The notes below the pieces were generated by a model that worked only from the letters and a program-made list of their open reading frames with translations, was not told where the DNA came from and did no database searches. A stretch of 64,000 bases of DNA from a bacterium (GTDB lineage: Bacteria; AUK180): the NCBI GenBank assembly GCA_023144005.1, contig JAGLGN010000030.1, positions 23,813 through 87,812 on the forward strand, read 5' to 3'. Made by a program: the position numbers and the translations under genes. The number at the start of each line of letters is the position of its first letter. Position 1 is the first letter of the stretch. Positions 44,611 through 52,101 of the stretch are shown one piece after another.

Positions 44611-46051
44611 TTCAAAGAAAATAGACACCTTCAGGACCTGCGGATACCGGTATCATGAGATGTATTTGAATAAGAGCAGGGAGAAGGGCAAGTGGGAGCC
44701 GAATTCAAATTATCAGAACCTCGAGAAGAATATTAAGAAGGGATTTGAAGAGAGGTCCAAGATATTTCGCGGCAGGATCCCCGCCCTCGAATACGGCCTG
44801 GATTTCACCCGCCCGGATAAATTTAATGAGGAGGCGATAAAGTATTGTGAAGAGAAATTCAATGAATTCTTCGAGAACAATAAGATCGCGAAGTTCGAAA
44901 ACAGGTCCAAACCTGCATTTTCCCGATATGACTCTAATTACGGCTTCTTTTCACCTGTATCGTTCACAGCGGTTCTAAATGGAGTCAGCACCGCGTTTTA
45001 TGTCAATATGAGCGGTTCCGTAAAGAGTGCCGAAAACCTTCCGTGGGATACCGAGTACATCATCAATTGCTGGATACTTTCCAGAGAGCTGAAAGATATA
45101 AAAGGTATTGCGTTCATTTATCCCTTCTCAGGTGAGATATTTTCGGCTGAGATCACCCGTGAGCATGTTGATGCCGGGTTAAGCGCGGCACAGAAATTTC
45201 TGCACGATCTGTCAGTTTCAGACAAAAAATCCCGGCGCAATCCTTTTTGTGACTGGTGTGATTTTCAAGGGGAATGCCCTGCATGGAAGGATTATCCAAT
45301 GACGATGAAGAAGGAAGACCGTCGCCAGCTGTTTCGGCTCTCATATTCGAAGCTAGATGTATACAAGCGCTGCCCCTTCCTTTTTGAAAAGATATATGTG
45401 AAAAAGATCGCTCAGAAGCCCCGTGATTTCTTTTCTGTGGGAAGCACGATCCATAGCGTAATGGAAGAATTAGAGACAATGGATACTCCGCCGCCGATGG
45501 AGGAGATCAGACAGCTCTATAATAAGATGTGGCTTTCAGCGGGATTCTCAACAAAGGAAGATGAAGATAGGGTTAAAGAGGAGACATGGGCGTGGTTCAA
45601 GGAATATCTGGAGAAAATAGCGTTAAATCCTTTTATAAAGGCAGATAAAATAGAGTTGTATTTTCAATTCCCCATCAAAGGCAAATTGGTAGTGAATGGT
45701 TTTATCGACCGTATCGACAAATTGGAAAACGGTAAATATGAGATAATCGATTACAAGACAGAAACATCAATGCGAACACAAGAAGATGTTGATGAGGATA
45801 TGCAGCTGACCGCATATTTCTGGGCATGTTCCAAGCTGGGATACGATGTTGAGAAAATGAGCCTGCATTTCAACAGATTTCAAAAGAATATATCCACCAC
45901 AAGAACCTCTGAGGATATCGAGAAATTCGAAAATGAAATACTTGAATGGTATTCGAAGATAGAGAATGAGACCGAATACAAACCGTCAGAAAATAAGTAT
46001 TGCGACAATTGCGACTTCAGACCGGAGTGTCCGATCTTCGCTGATAAATAA
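44594..46051 (+). CDS. Tandem RecB/Cas4-like PD-(D/E)XK nuclease with Fe-S cysteines
   Basis: The 485-residue protein contains two RecB-nuclease-like halves. Each begins with a Cys-bearing helix (IDTFRTCGYRYHE; LDVYKRCPFLFEK) and ends with a CxxC...C set (CDWCDFQGECP; CDNCDFRPECP), the four-Cys pattern of Fe-S nucleases such as AddB and Cas4. Only the second half has the active-site residues: GSTIHSVMEE, GFIDRID and IIDYKTETS. The first half lacks the D...(D/E)xK motif. No CRISPR array is present, so AddB-like repair or DNA processing is more likely than Cas4. Confidence 0.78.
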   Translation: MMDWISSKKIDTFRTCGYRYHEMYLNKSREKGKWEPNSNYQNLEKNIKKGFEERSKIFRGRIPALEYGLDFTRPDKFNEEAIKYCEEKFNEFFENNKIAKFENRSKPAFSRYDSNYGFFSPVSFTAVLNGVSTAFYVNMSGSVKSAENLPWDTEYIINCWILSRELKDIKGIAFIYPFSGEIFSAEITREHVDAGLSAAQKFLHDLSVSDKKSRRNPFCDWCDFQGECPAWKDYPMTMKKEDRRQLFRLSYSKLDVYKRCPFLFEKIYVKKIAQKPRDFFSVGSTIHSVMEELETMDTPPPMEEIRQLYNKMWLSAGFSTKEDEDRVKEETWAWFKEYLEKIALNPFIKADKIELYFQFPIKGKLVVNGFIDRIDKLENGKYEIIDYKTETSMRTQEDVDEDMQLTAYFWACSKLGYDVEKMSLHFNRFQKNISTTRTSEDIEKFENEILEWYSKIENETEYKPSENKYCDNCDFRPECPIFADK

Positions 46052-46078
46052 GCAGAGCACTGTAGCCCTGAGTGAAAT

Positions 46079-48199
46079 ATGAGACATTATTCCATGAAAA
46101 ATGCGGGTATTCTTGTGATCGTACTTTTTTTATCCTGTGCCGGAAGCGATACGGAACCGATTTTGAATAGAACAGAGACAATTCCTAAAGCTCAACGAAA
46201 ATCGCATTCTATCAAAGCTTTTTCAAAGACATATTCGGATGAGTATTTCTGGATGAAAGATAAAAGCAGGTGTAACGAAGAGGTACTATCGTACATAAAG
46301 GAAGAGAACAGGTACACGGAAGCTGTTGTTGAACCATGTAAAGAAAAGATAGAGCAACTCTATGAGGAAATGAGAGCCCGGCTGACTGAGGATGATCTGC
46401 ATGTTCCTGAGAAGATCGATGATTATTACTATTACAGCAAGGATTTGAAAGGCAACGAGTATCCTGTCTATTGCAGGAAGAAGGGATCTCTGGAATCAAT
46501 CGAAGAGGTGATCCTCGATGTCAATCTTCTTGCCGCGGATCAGGGATATTTGGAGGTTGCTGATATTTCGATCAGCCCCGATCATAAAATGCTGGCGTAT
46601 CTTGCTGATACTGAAGGAAATGAATTTTACCGTTTATTTATCAAGGACCTTTCTACCGGACATTTGCTTAATGATAATGCCTATCCGGTCGGGGATATGG
46701 AGTGGGGTGAGGACAATAAAAGCATTTACTTCTCACTTATGGATATGGAATCTAATCGATCCGATAAAGTATTTGTACATGTATTGGGAGAAGAAAAAAA
46801 TAAACTCTTATTTGTAGAAGAGGATGAAGGATTCAACGCGGGGATATCGAAGTCCAGAGATAAGAAATACCTTTTCATATCCTCATTCAGCCATACGGCC
46901 TCTGAAGTGTTTTATGCTCCCTCGACGGGAGGGGAATTCAAGGTGTTCACAGCTCGTATCCCGGGGCATATCTATTATCCCGAGAGCCGTAACGGGGAGT
47001 TCTATATCTGGACAAATTGTGACGGAGCAAAGGATTTCAAGGTAATGAAGTGTCAGCAGGAAGAAACCTCTTCCAGCAATTGGAGAAGCTTTATAGATGG
47101 TGAGGATGGGATACATAAGGATTTTGTAATTTTCAAAGACCACTTTGTCCTTTCCGAAACTAAAGAATCTGATGAGACATTGAAAGTACTGAATTTCTCT
47201 TCAGGAAAATGGCATGAGATTCCCCTGGGCGACCCGCCATATGCTGTCTATCTGCACAACAATCCTGAATTTACTTCGAAAATATTTCGTTATTCTTTCG
47301 TTTCTATGATAGATCCTTACTCGGTGATCGATCACGATATGAACACGAAACATGATCTGGTGAAAAAGGTTCAGAAGATAATAGGCGGATATTCACGAAA
47401 GAAGTATCATCAAGAGCGTATCTACGCTCAAGCGGAAGATGGAACAAAGGTGCCGATATCTCTTGTATATAAGCGCTCGCTTTTTAAGGGTGACGGTTCC
47501 AATCCGCTTTGGTTATACGGCTATGGCGCTTACGGGGACAGTAATACGGATTACTTCTCTTCTGCAAGGTTAACACTTTTGGACCGGGGCTGGGTCTACG
47601 CCATTGCCCATGTGAGAGGCGGCGGAGAGCTTGGAAAGAAATGGCATGAACAGGGGAGCATGCTCAATAAAAAGAACACCTTCACAGATTTCATATCCTG
47701 CGCCGAATCTCTTTACGAAAACAAATATTCCTCAGCAGACAAGGCCGTTATCAATGGCGTGTCCGCAGGGGGAATGTTAATCGGAGCTGTTTTGAATATC
47801 AGGCCGGAAATCGCCCGCATGGCGATTCTTGAGGTCCCCTTTGTTGATGTTCTCAATACGATGATGGATCCGACGCTTTCTGCGGTTGTTTCTGAATACG
47901 AGGAATGGGGTAATCCGAATATCCGTGAAGAGTTTAATTATATAGCCTCCTACTGCCCATATACTAATCTCAAACAAGGGAAATACCCTGATATTCTGAT
48001 CACTGCCGGCATGAATGATATGAGGGTGAACTATTGGGAAGGATTGAAGTATACCGCGAAACTCAGGCAAGTTAAGACAGGTGACTCGCTTGTATTGCTG
48101 AAGATGAATATGTCAGGTCATTTTGGCGATTCAGGCCGGTATGAGTATTATAAGGACCTTGCCTTTATCTACGGTTACGCCATTTCTACAATAAGGTAA
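46079..48199 (+). CDS. ptrB: Oligopeptidase B-like S9 serine peptidase, exported
   Basis: The 706-residue protein has an N-terminal hydrophobic signal (NAGILVIVLFLSCAGS) with a lipobox-like LSC. A seven-bladed propeller (about 90-430) and a C-terminal alpha/beta hydrolase domain follow. The nucleophile lies in INGVSAGGMLIGAV (about residue 562), the Asp in MNDMRVNYWE and the His in MSGHFGDSGR. HVRGGGELGKKWHEQG and KNTFTDFISCAESL are oligopeptidase B hallmarks. OpB cleaves peptides after Arg/Lys and is usually cytosolic; the export signal is unusual. An internal ATG at 46094 is an alternative start. Confidence 0.85.
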   Translation: MRHYSMKNAGILVIVLFLSCAGSDTEPILNRTETIPKAQRKSHSIKAFSKTYSDEYFWMKDKSRCNEEVLSYIKEENRYTEAVVEPCKEKIEQLYEEMRARLTEDDLHVPEKIDDYYYYSKDLKGNEYPVYCRKKGSLESIEEVILDVNLLAADQGYLEVADISISPDHKMLAYLADTEGNEFYRLFIKDLSTGHLLNDNAYPVGDMEWGEDNKSIYFSLMDMESNRSDKVFVHVLGEEKNKLLFVEEDEGFNAGISKSRDKKYLFISSFSHTASEVFYAPSTGGEFKVFTARIPGHIYYPESRNGEFYIWTNCDGAKDFKVMKCQQEETSSSNWRSFIDGEDGIHKDFVIFKDHFVLSETKESDETLKVLNFSSGKWHEIPLGDPPYAVYLHNNPEFTSKIFRYSFVSMIDPYSVIDHDMNTKHDLVKKVQKIIGGYSRKKYHQERIYAQAEDGTKVPISLVYKRSLFKGDGSNPLWLYGYGAYGDSNTDYFSSARLTLLDRGWVYAIAHVRGGGELGKKWHEQGSMLNKKNTFTDFISCAESLYENKYSSADKAVINGVSAGGMLIGAVLNIRPEIARMAILEVPFVDVLNTMMDPTLSAVVSEYEEWGNPNIREEFNYIASYCPYTNLKQGKYPDILITAGMNDMRVNYWEGLKYTAKLRQVKTGDSLVLLKMNMSGHFGDSGRYEYYKDLAFIYGYAISTIR

Positions 48200-48214
48200 C
48201 AAACACAAAGGTAC

Positions 48215-49081
48215 CTAGTATTTATCCGGGAAAAAGATCTGATATTTTGCTTTGATCTTCGGATCGTTCCAGTCTATCTTTGACGCCGCGGTCTGTACCG
48301 AACCCTCAAGGGTGTGATGACAGGCGCAATCCTGTGCAGGATCAAGATTGTCAATGATATGTGTCAGGATCTTCTTTGCGTTCACGACATTCGCCGCTGC
48401 ATTTGCCAGAACAGTTTTCACTGAAACCTCTTCACCCTCTTTCCACACATCGTAATCGGTGGAGAGAGCCAGGGTAACATAACACATTCCAGCTTCTCTG
48501 GCGAGCTTAGCTTCAGGAATCGCGGTCATTCCAATGATATCGACTCCCCATGATCTGTATATGCGTGATTCCGCTTTTGTTGAGAACTGGGGTCCGTCAA
48601 TACATATATATGTTCCTTTCTTATGATGTTTGATATTAAGGTCGTCACAGGCATTGTTCGCCAGAGTTCTCATTCCTTCGCAAAAAGGTGTGGCAAAGGG
48701 GATATGGACGACGATTCCGTCACCGAACATCGTATTGACCCTGTTCTTGCTTCTGTCGAAGATCTGATCAGGAATAACTATATCTCTAGGAGCGATCTCT
48801 TCTTTCATTGAACCGACTGCGGATACAGCGACGAGTTTTCTGACTCCGGCTGATTTAAGTGCCCAGATATTCGCTCTTACATTGATCTCATTGGGATGTA
48901 TCACATGTCCGGCACCGTGACGGGGGATGAAGACGATCGTCTTTCCGTTAAGATCGCCGAAAGTGAGCTCCGCAGAGGGCGCCCCAAAGGGTGTATCGAC
49001 TTTTATCTTCTCAACATTCTCCAATCCATCGATGCTCTGAACACCGCTGCCGCCAATGACTCCGATCTGTGCTTGTCTCAT
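48215..49081 (-). CDS. mtnP: S-methyl-5'-thioadenosine phosphorylase
   Basis: MtnP phosphorolyses methylthioadenosine to adenine and methylthioribose 1-phosphate for methionine salvage. I trim the track ORF to the ATG at 49081 (288 residues). GGAGA precedes it, and the longer start lies inside the promoter. The motifs IGVIGGSGVQSIDGL, IPRHGAGH, NVRANIWAL, SAVGSMKEEIAPRD, CIDGPQFSTKAESR and GMTAIPEAKLAREA are those of the MTAP family. It is the only clear minus-strand gene and converges on ptrB with a 15-bp gap. No other salvage gene is nearby. Confidence 0.92.
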   Translation of the reverse strand: MRQAQIGVIGGSGVQSIDGLENVEKIKVDTPFGAPSAELTFGDLNGKTIVFIPRHGAGHVIHPNEINVRANIWALKSAGVRKLVAVSAVGSMKEEIAPRDIVIPDQIFDRSKNRVNTMFGDGIVVHIPFATPFCEGMRTLANNACDDLNIKHHKKGTYICIDGPQFSTKAESRIYRSWGVDIIGMTAIPEAKLAREAGMCYVTLALSTDYDVWKEGEEVSVKTVLANAAANVVNAKKILTHIIDNLDPAQDCACHHTLEGSVQTAASKIDWNDPKIKAKYQIFFPDKY

Positions 49082-49106
49082 AATTTCTCCTATTCTGTGA
49101 AAAATT

Positions 49107-49135
49107 ATGATAATGGATTTTACGAAAAATTGCAA
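49107..49135 (-). promoter_or_regulatory. Promoter of mtnP
   Basis: On the minus strand, TTGCAA (49130-49135), a 17-nt spacer and TATCAT (49107-49112) predict a start near 49100. The leader then carries the GGAGA before the ATG at 49081. Confidence 0.5.
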
Positions 49136-49150
49136 GTTGATTGGCTAAAT

Positions 49151-49178
49151 TTGAATAGAGAGGATATTATGGTATGAT
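49151..49178 (+). promoter_or_regulatory. Extended -10 promoter of the 49199 gene
   Basis: TTGAAT at 49151-49156 and TATGAT at 49173-49178 are spaced 16 nt apart, and TGG directly before the -10 makes it extended. The start would be near 49185. AGGGAG precedes the ATG at 49199. Confidence 0.5.
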
Positions 49179-49184
49179 ACCATA
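49168..49184. promoter_or_regulatory. Palindromic operator candidate over the -10
   Basis: TATGGTATGATACCATA is a perfect 8+1+8 palindrome that covers the -10 element of the 49199 promoter. Such a placement is typical for a repressor site. No regulator gene lies next to it. Confidence 0.45.
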
Positions 49185-49198
49185 CAGAGGGAGTCAAG

Positions 49199-49816
49199 AT
49201 GTTAATAGACAGACACAGCGCACCTGATCATGTTATGAAACATATTGCCGATCTGGATCCTTTATTTGTTGTCAGGACCTCACGAATAGGGTTTTTGGAA
49301 CCCTTGCTTGCGCTTCTGGTCTGCCTCACCGGGGTCGGAATCAGTTTAAATGTCCTTTGGAGACTTGTGGCACCGTTGACAAGGGGACAGGAAGTGGTCT
49401 TGGAGACAACGCCGGATCTCATTGTGGTATACCCGAATGACTGGAGCCCGCTCACATTTTATTTTGTTGTTTTCGGTCTTGTGATATTCATTGGCCTCAT
49501 CTTGGCCGTTATTTCGATAAGGTGGTTTATGGACAGGGTACCCTGGGTTGTCGGGACCAAAGATGAAGTGATCTTCATCTACAGAAGGCGTATTACCTCA
49601 TGGACATGGGAACATTTTAACGCCAATCATGTATTTAAGAACAGGGGAGTAAAGGGCTCGCTGACCCTATGGATGAAAACCTCCATGTATCGTGATATAG
49701 AGGGACCTAAATACAAAAAGGACCATATCAAACTGATCGGCTTACCCTTTCCCGAAAAGATCAAAAACATCTGTCTGGAAAGAATTGATGCCTGCACCGA
49801 AGAGGCGAAGGAATGA
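49199..49816 (+). CDS. Two-span membrane protein of unknown function
   Basis: The 205-residue protein has two hydrophobic segments (about residues 32-55, PLLALLVCLTGVGISLNVLW; about 85-112, FYFVVFGLVIFIGLILAVI). They enclose a short loop, and a soluble C-terminal region of mixed strands (GTKDEVIFIYRRRITSW...) could be PH-like. I do not recognise the family. It has its own promoter with a palindromic operator candidate. Its stop codon overlaps the palindromic element that starts at 49816. Confidence 0.6.
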   Translation: MLIDRHSAPDHVMKHIADLDPLFVVRTSRIGFLEPLLALLVCLTGVGISLNVLWRLVAPLTRGQEVVLETTPDLIVVYPNDWSPLTFYFVVFGLVIFIGLILAVISIRWFMDRVPWVVGTKDEVIFIYRRRITSWTWEHFNANHVFKNRGVKGSLTLWMKTSMYRDIEGPKYKKDHIKLIGLPFPEKIKNICLERIDACTEEAKE

Positions 49817-49979
49817 TGGGGCCGGTGGTTGAATGTGTTGAATAAAAGAGAGAGGATCCTCTCTAGCGCCGGATTCGAAAAGCTTCACTGATTATTTATA
49901 CACCCTCCGGTATTTCTAAAATCCCATTCATCGGGTAAAATGTAGCCGTTAATTCAACACATTCAACCACCGTCCCCAT
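49816..49979. repeat. 164-bp palindromic element with 28-bp inverted ends
   Basis: 49816-49843 and 49952-49979 are inverted copies matching at 27 of 28 bases (sharing CGGTGGTTGAATGTGTTGAA). Between them is a perfect 16-bp palindrome AGAGAGGATCCTCTCT at 49849-49864. There is no ORF of note. The size and terminal inverted repeats resemble a MITE-like element. No second copy is seen in this window. Confidence 0.7.
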
Positions 49980-49985
49980 TCTTGT

Positions 49986-50013
49986 TTGACTCTATTTGAG
50001 AGAGTGGTATAAT
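49986..50013 (+). promoter_or_regulatory. Promoter of the CsgG-MORN gene
   Basis: TTGACT at 49986-49991 and TATAAT at 50008-50013 are separated by 16 nt, with an extended TGG before the -10. The start is near 50020. AAGGGGG lies upstream of the ATG at 50044. Confidence 0.65.
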
Positions 50014-50043
50014 AGAGGAGAGATATTAAGAAAAGGGGGTAAC

Positions 50044-51963
50044 ATGAAAAAAGTCCTATGTTTATTCATTCTAATGTGCTTGATCTTGGTCTCGGGAAAT
50101 ATATTTTCTGAAAAAATAGTACGGGTAACCGCGGCTGTCGCTGAATTTCAACCGAGCAATACCGTTTCCGAAAACCTTGCTGCTACAATAACAGAGTATT
50201 TCAGGACCCATCTTTTCGGTAAGGATAAATACATCCTTGTTACCCGGGAGAATATGGAAGAGATATTGAAGGAGCAGGATTTCCAGGTATCCGGATGTAT
50301 GAGTGATCAATGTGTTGTTGAAATGGGAAAAGTGTTAGGTGTGTCAAAGGTATTTACCGGGACATTGGGGACCGTCGGCAGTATATATTTGCTGAGCATC
50401 AAGATATTGGATGTTGAGACGGGTCAGATCGAAATGGCGAAATCGCAAAAAGCCAATAAGGAAGAAGATCTATTGGGAGCTGTGGAAAGGCTTGTAATGA
50501 ACATGCTGAATATTACCCCGTCACAGAGAAGAAGGATCCCTAATTCATCTACCGTAGTTCGCGAAGGCTTGGTTTACTGCACTGATGAGATCAATCCGTA
50601 CACTGGCGTTCTTACTTTTCAGGATGAGTCAGGCCTGCTCCTAGGCGAGGAAAATTATGTTGACGGTATTATTAATGGAGAATTGATCGCATATTACGCA
50701 AATGGGAATGCAAGCTCCAGGAGCACTTGGAAGAACGACAAACTCGAAGGCCTGTGCAATTATTATTATGAGAATGGGAATGTAAGCTCCATGAGCAATT
50801 ATCGAAACGGCAAGCTTGAGGGCGAGTGCATACTGTATTATGAAAATGGGGTGATTAAGCTCAAGTGTTATTACAAGAACGATAAGTTTGAGGGTGAGGG
50901 CTTTGAGTATGATACGAACGGGACTGTAACCTCCAAAGGCAATTACCGCAATGGGCTGCTTGATGGCGAGTATGCTACATATTATGATGGAAAGATATTA
51001 ACCAAGGCGAATTACAGAGCCGGCAGGCGTTATGGTGAATCCATACAATATTTTGAAAATGGAAATATAAGCTCCACAGGTATTTATAAGGATGAGAAGC
51101 TTGAAGGCGAATGCGTTGATTACTATGAAAACGGGAATGTAAGCTCCAAATACAATTACAAGAACGATCTGCTTGACGGCAAGTATACATGGTATTATGA
51201 GAATGGGGATGTGAGCTCGAAATGCGATTACAAGAATGGGCTGCGGGACGGTGAGTCTGTTGTCTATTATGAGAATAGGGGCATCAGTTCCAAGTGTTAT
51301 TACAAGAGCGATAAGCTTGACGGTGAGTATGTATGGTATTACGAAAACGGAAAATTGAAGAAGAAAAAGAGTTTCAAAGCCGATCTGCCGATCGGGAAAT
51401 GGATCCTTTGTGATGACAACGGAACTGTGATCAAAGAAGACAGAAGCGGGAAAATCAAATTTATCACCCATTTCAAGGATGGAAAGAAAGAGTCAGAGAG
51501 TAATTACAGGCACGGCAAGCTTGACGGCGGGTGGATCGAATATTATGAAGACGGCAAAGTATGGTCAAAGAAAAATTACAAAAAAGACAATCTCCATGGT
51601 GAGTACGCATCGTATTATAAAAACGGGAATCTGAACTACAAGAGCAGTTGGAAGGATCACATGCTTGAAGGCGAGTATTTATCGTATTATGAAAGCGGGG
51701 AGATAAGTTCTAAGGAGATGTACGAATTTGACAAACTCGAGGGTGTGGCTATAGACTATTACGAAGACGGTACGATCGGTGCCAAGACCAATTACTTAAA
51801 CGGTAAATTCGAGGGTGAAGCGTTTACATATTATAAAAACGGAAAACTCGAATCCAAAAGCATTTACAAAAACGGCCTGCGTGAAGGCGAGTCAATATTA
51901 TATGATGAAGATGGAAAGGAAATTCTCCGGCAGAACTATCAGGCCGGGGAAGCAATAGAGTAA
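50044..51963 (+). CDS. CsgG-like domain fused to MORN (YwqK-type) repeats
   Basis: I choose ATG 50044 (639 residues) behind AAGGGGGTAAC. It begins a clean signal peptide (KKVLCLFILMCLILVSGNIFS); the track start lies within the promoter. Residues about 22-160 form the CsgG-like domain (EEILKEQDFQVSGCMSDQC, VVEMGKVLG), paralogous to the 1304 gene. The rest (about 185-630) is a long run of some 18-20 MORN_2-type units (YYENGNVSSKYNYKNDLLDG). MORN repeats often bind lipid or act as scaffolds at membranes, and YwqK-type ones occur in secreted proteins. The combination is unusual. Confidence 0.75.
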   Translation: MKKVLCLFILMCLILVSGNIFSEKIVRVTAAVAEFQPSNTVSENLAATITEYFRTHLFGKDKYILVTRENMEEILKEQDFQVSGCMSDQCVVEMGKVLGVSKVFTGTLGTVGSIYLLSIKILDVETGQIEMAKSQKANKEEDLLGAVERLVMNMLNITPSQRRRIPNSSTVVREGLVYCTDEINPYTGVLTFQDESGLLLGEENYVDGIINGELIAYYANGNASSRSTWKNDKLEGLCNYYYENGNVSSMSNYRNGKLEGECILYYENGVIKLKCYYKNDKFEGEGFEYDTNGTVTSKGNYRNGLLDGEYATYYDGKILTKANYRAGRRYGESIQYFENGNISSTGIYKDEKLEGECVDYYENGNVSSKYNYKNDLLDGKYTWYYENGDVSSKCDYKNGLRDGESVVYYENRGISSKCYYKSDKLDGEYVWYYENGKLKKKKSFKADLPIGKWILCDDNGTVIKEDRSGKIKFITHFKDGKKESESNYRHGKLDGGWIEYYEDGKVWSKKNYKKDNLHGEYASYYKNGNLNYKSSWKDHMLEGEYLSYYESGEISSKEMYEFDKLEGVAIDYYEDGTIGAKTNYLNGKFEGEAFTYYKNGKLESKSIYKNGLREGESILYDEDGKEILRQNYQAGEAIE

Positions 51964-51969
51964 AAAAAA

Positions 51970-51998
51970 GAGGTTAGAGGCTAGAGGTCTGAGGTTAG
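51970..51998. repeat. Heptamer tandem repeat (cluster h)
   Basis: AGAGGTT, AGAGGCT, AGAGGTC and TGAGGTT are consecutive 7-nt units directly after the MORN gene. The reverse complement of this vocabulary occurs at 55905-55945. Confidence 0.75.
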
Positions 51999-52049
51999 CG
52001 CAGAATGGAAGGGGAAATATACTAGAACTAGAAACAGAAGAATCGTGAT

Positions 52050-52077
52050 TTGCGTTTGATTTTTGAAATGTTATAAT
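52050..52077 (+). promoter_or_regulatory. Promoter of the LVIVD-propeller gene
   Basis: TTGCGT at 52050-52055 and TATAAT at 52072-52077 are separated by 16 nt. The -35 matches that of the TPR gene. The start is near 52084, and AGGGGG precedes the ATG at 52102. Confidence 0.5.
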
Positions 52078-52101
52078 AAAGTGAAGGGAAGGGGGATTCA
52101 T

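Noticed and set aside
44594-46051. Cas4 from a CRISPR system
   Set aside because: The four-Cys RecB-like pattern fits, but there is no CRISPR array or other cas gene in the window, and the double-domain layout is not that of Cas4.
49082-49135. Longer mtnP start in the track
   Set aside because: The extra 18 residues lie in the -10/-35 region. GGAGA before ATG 49081 and homology both favour the shorter form.
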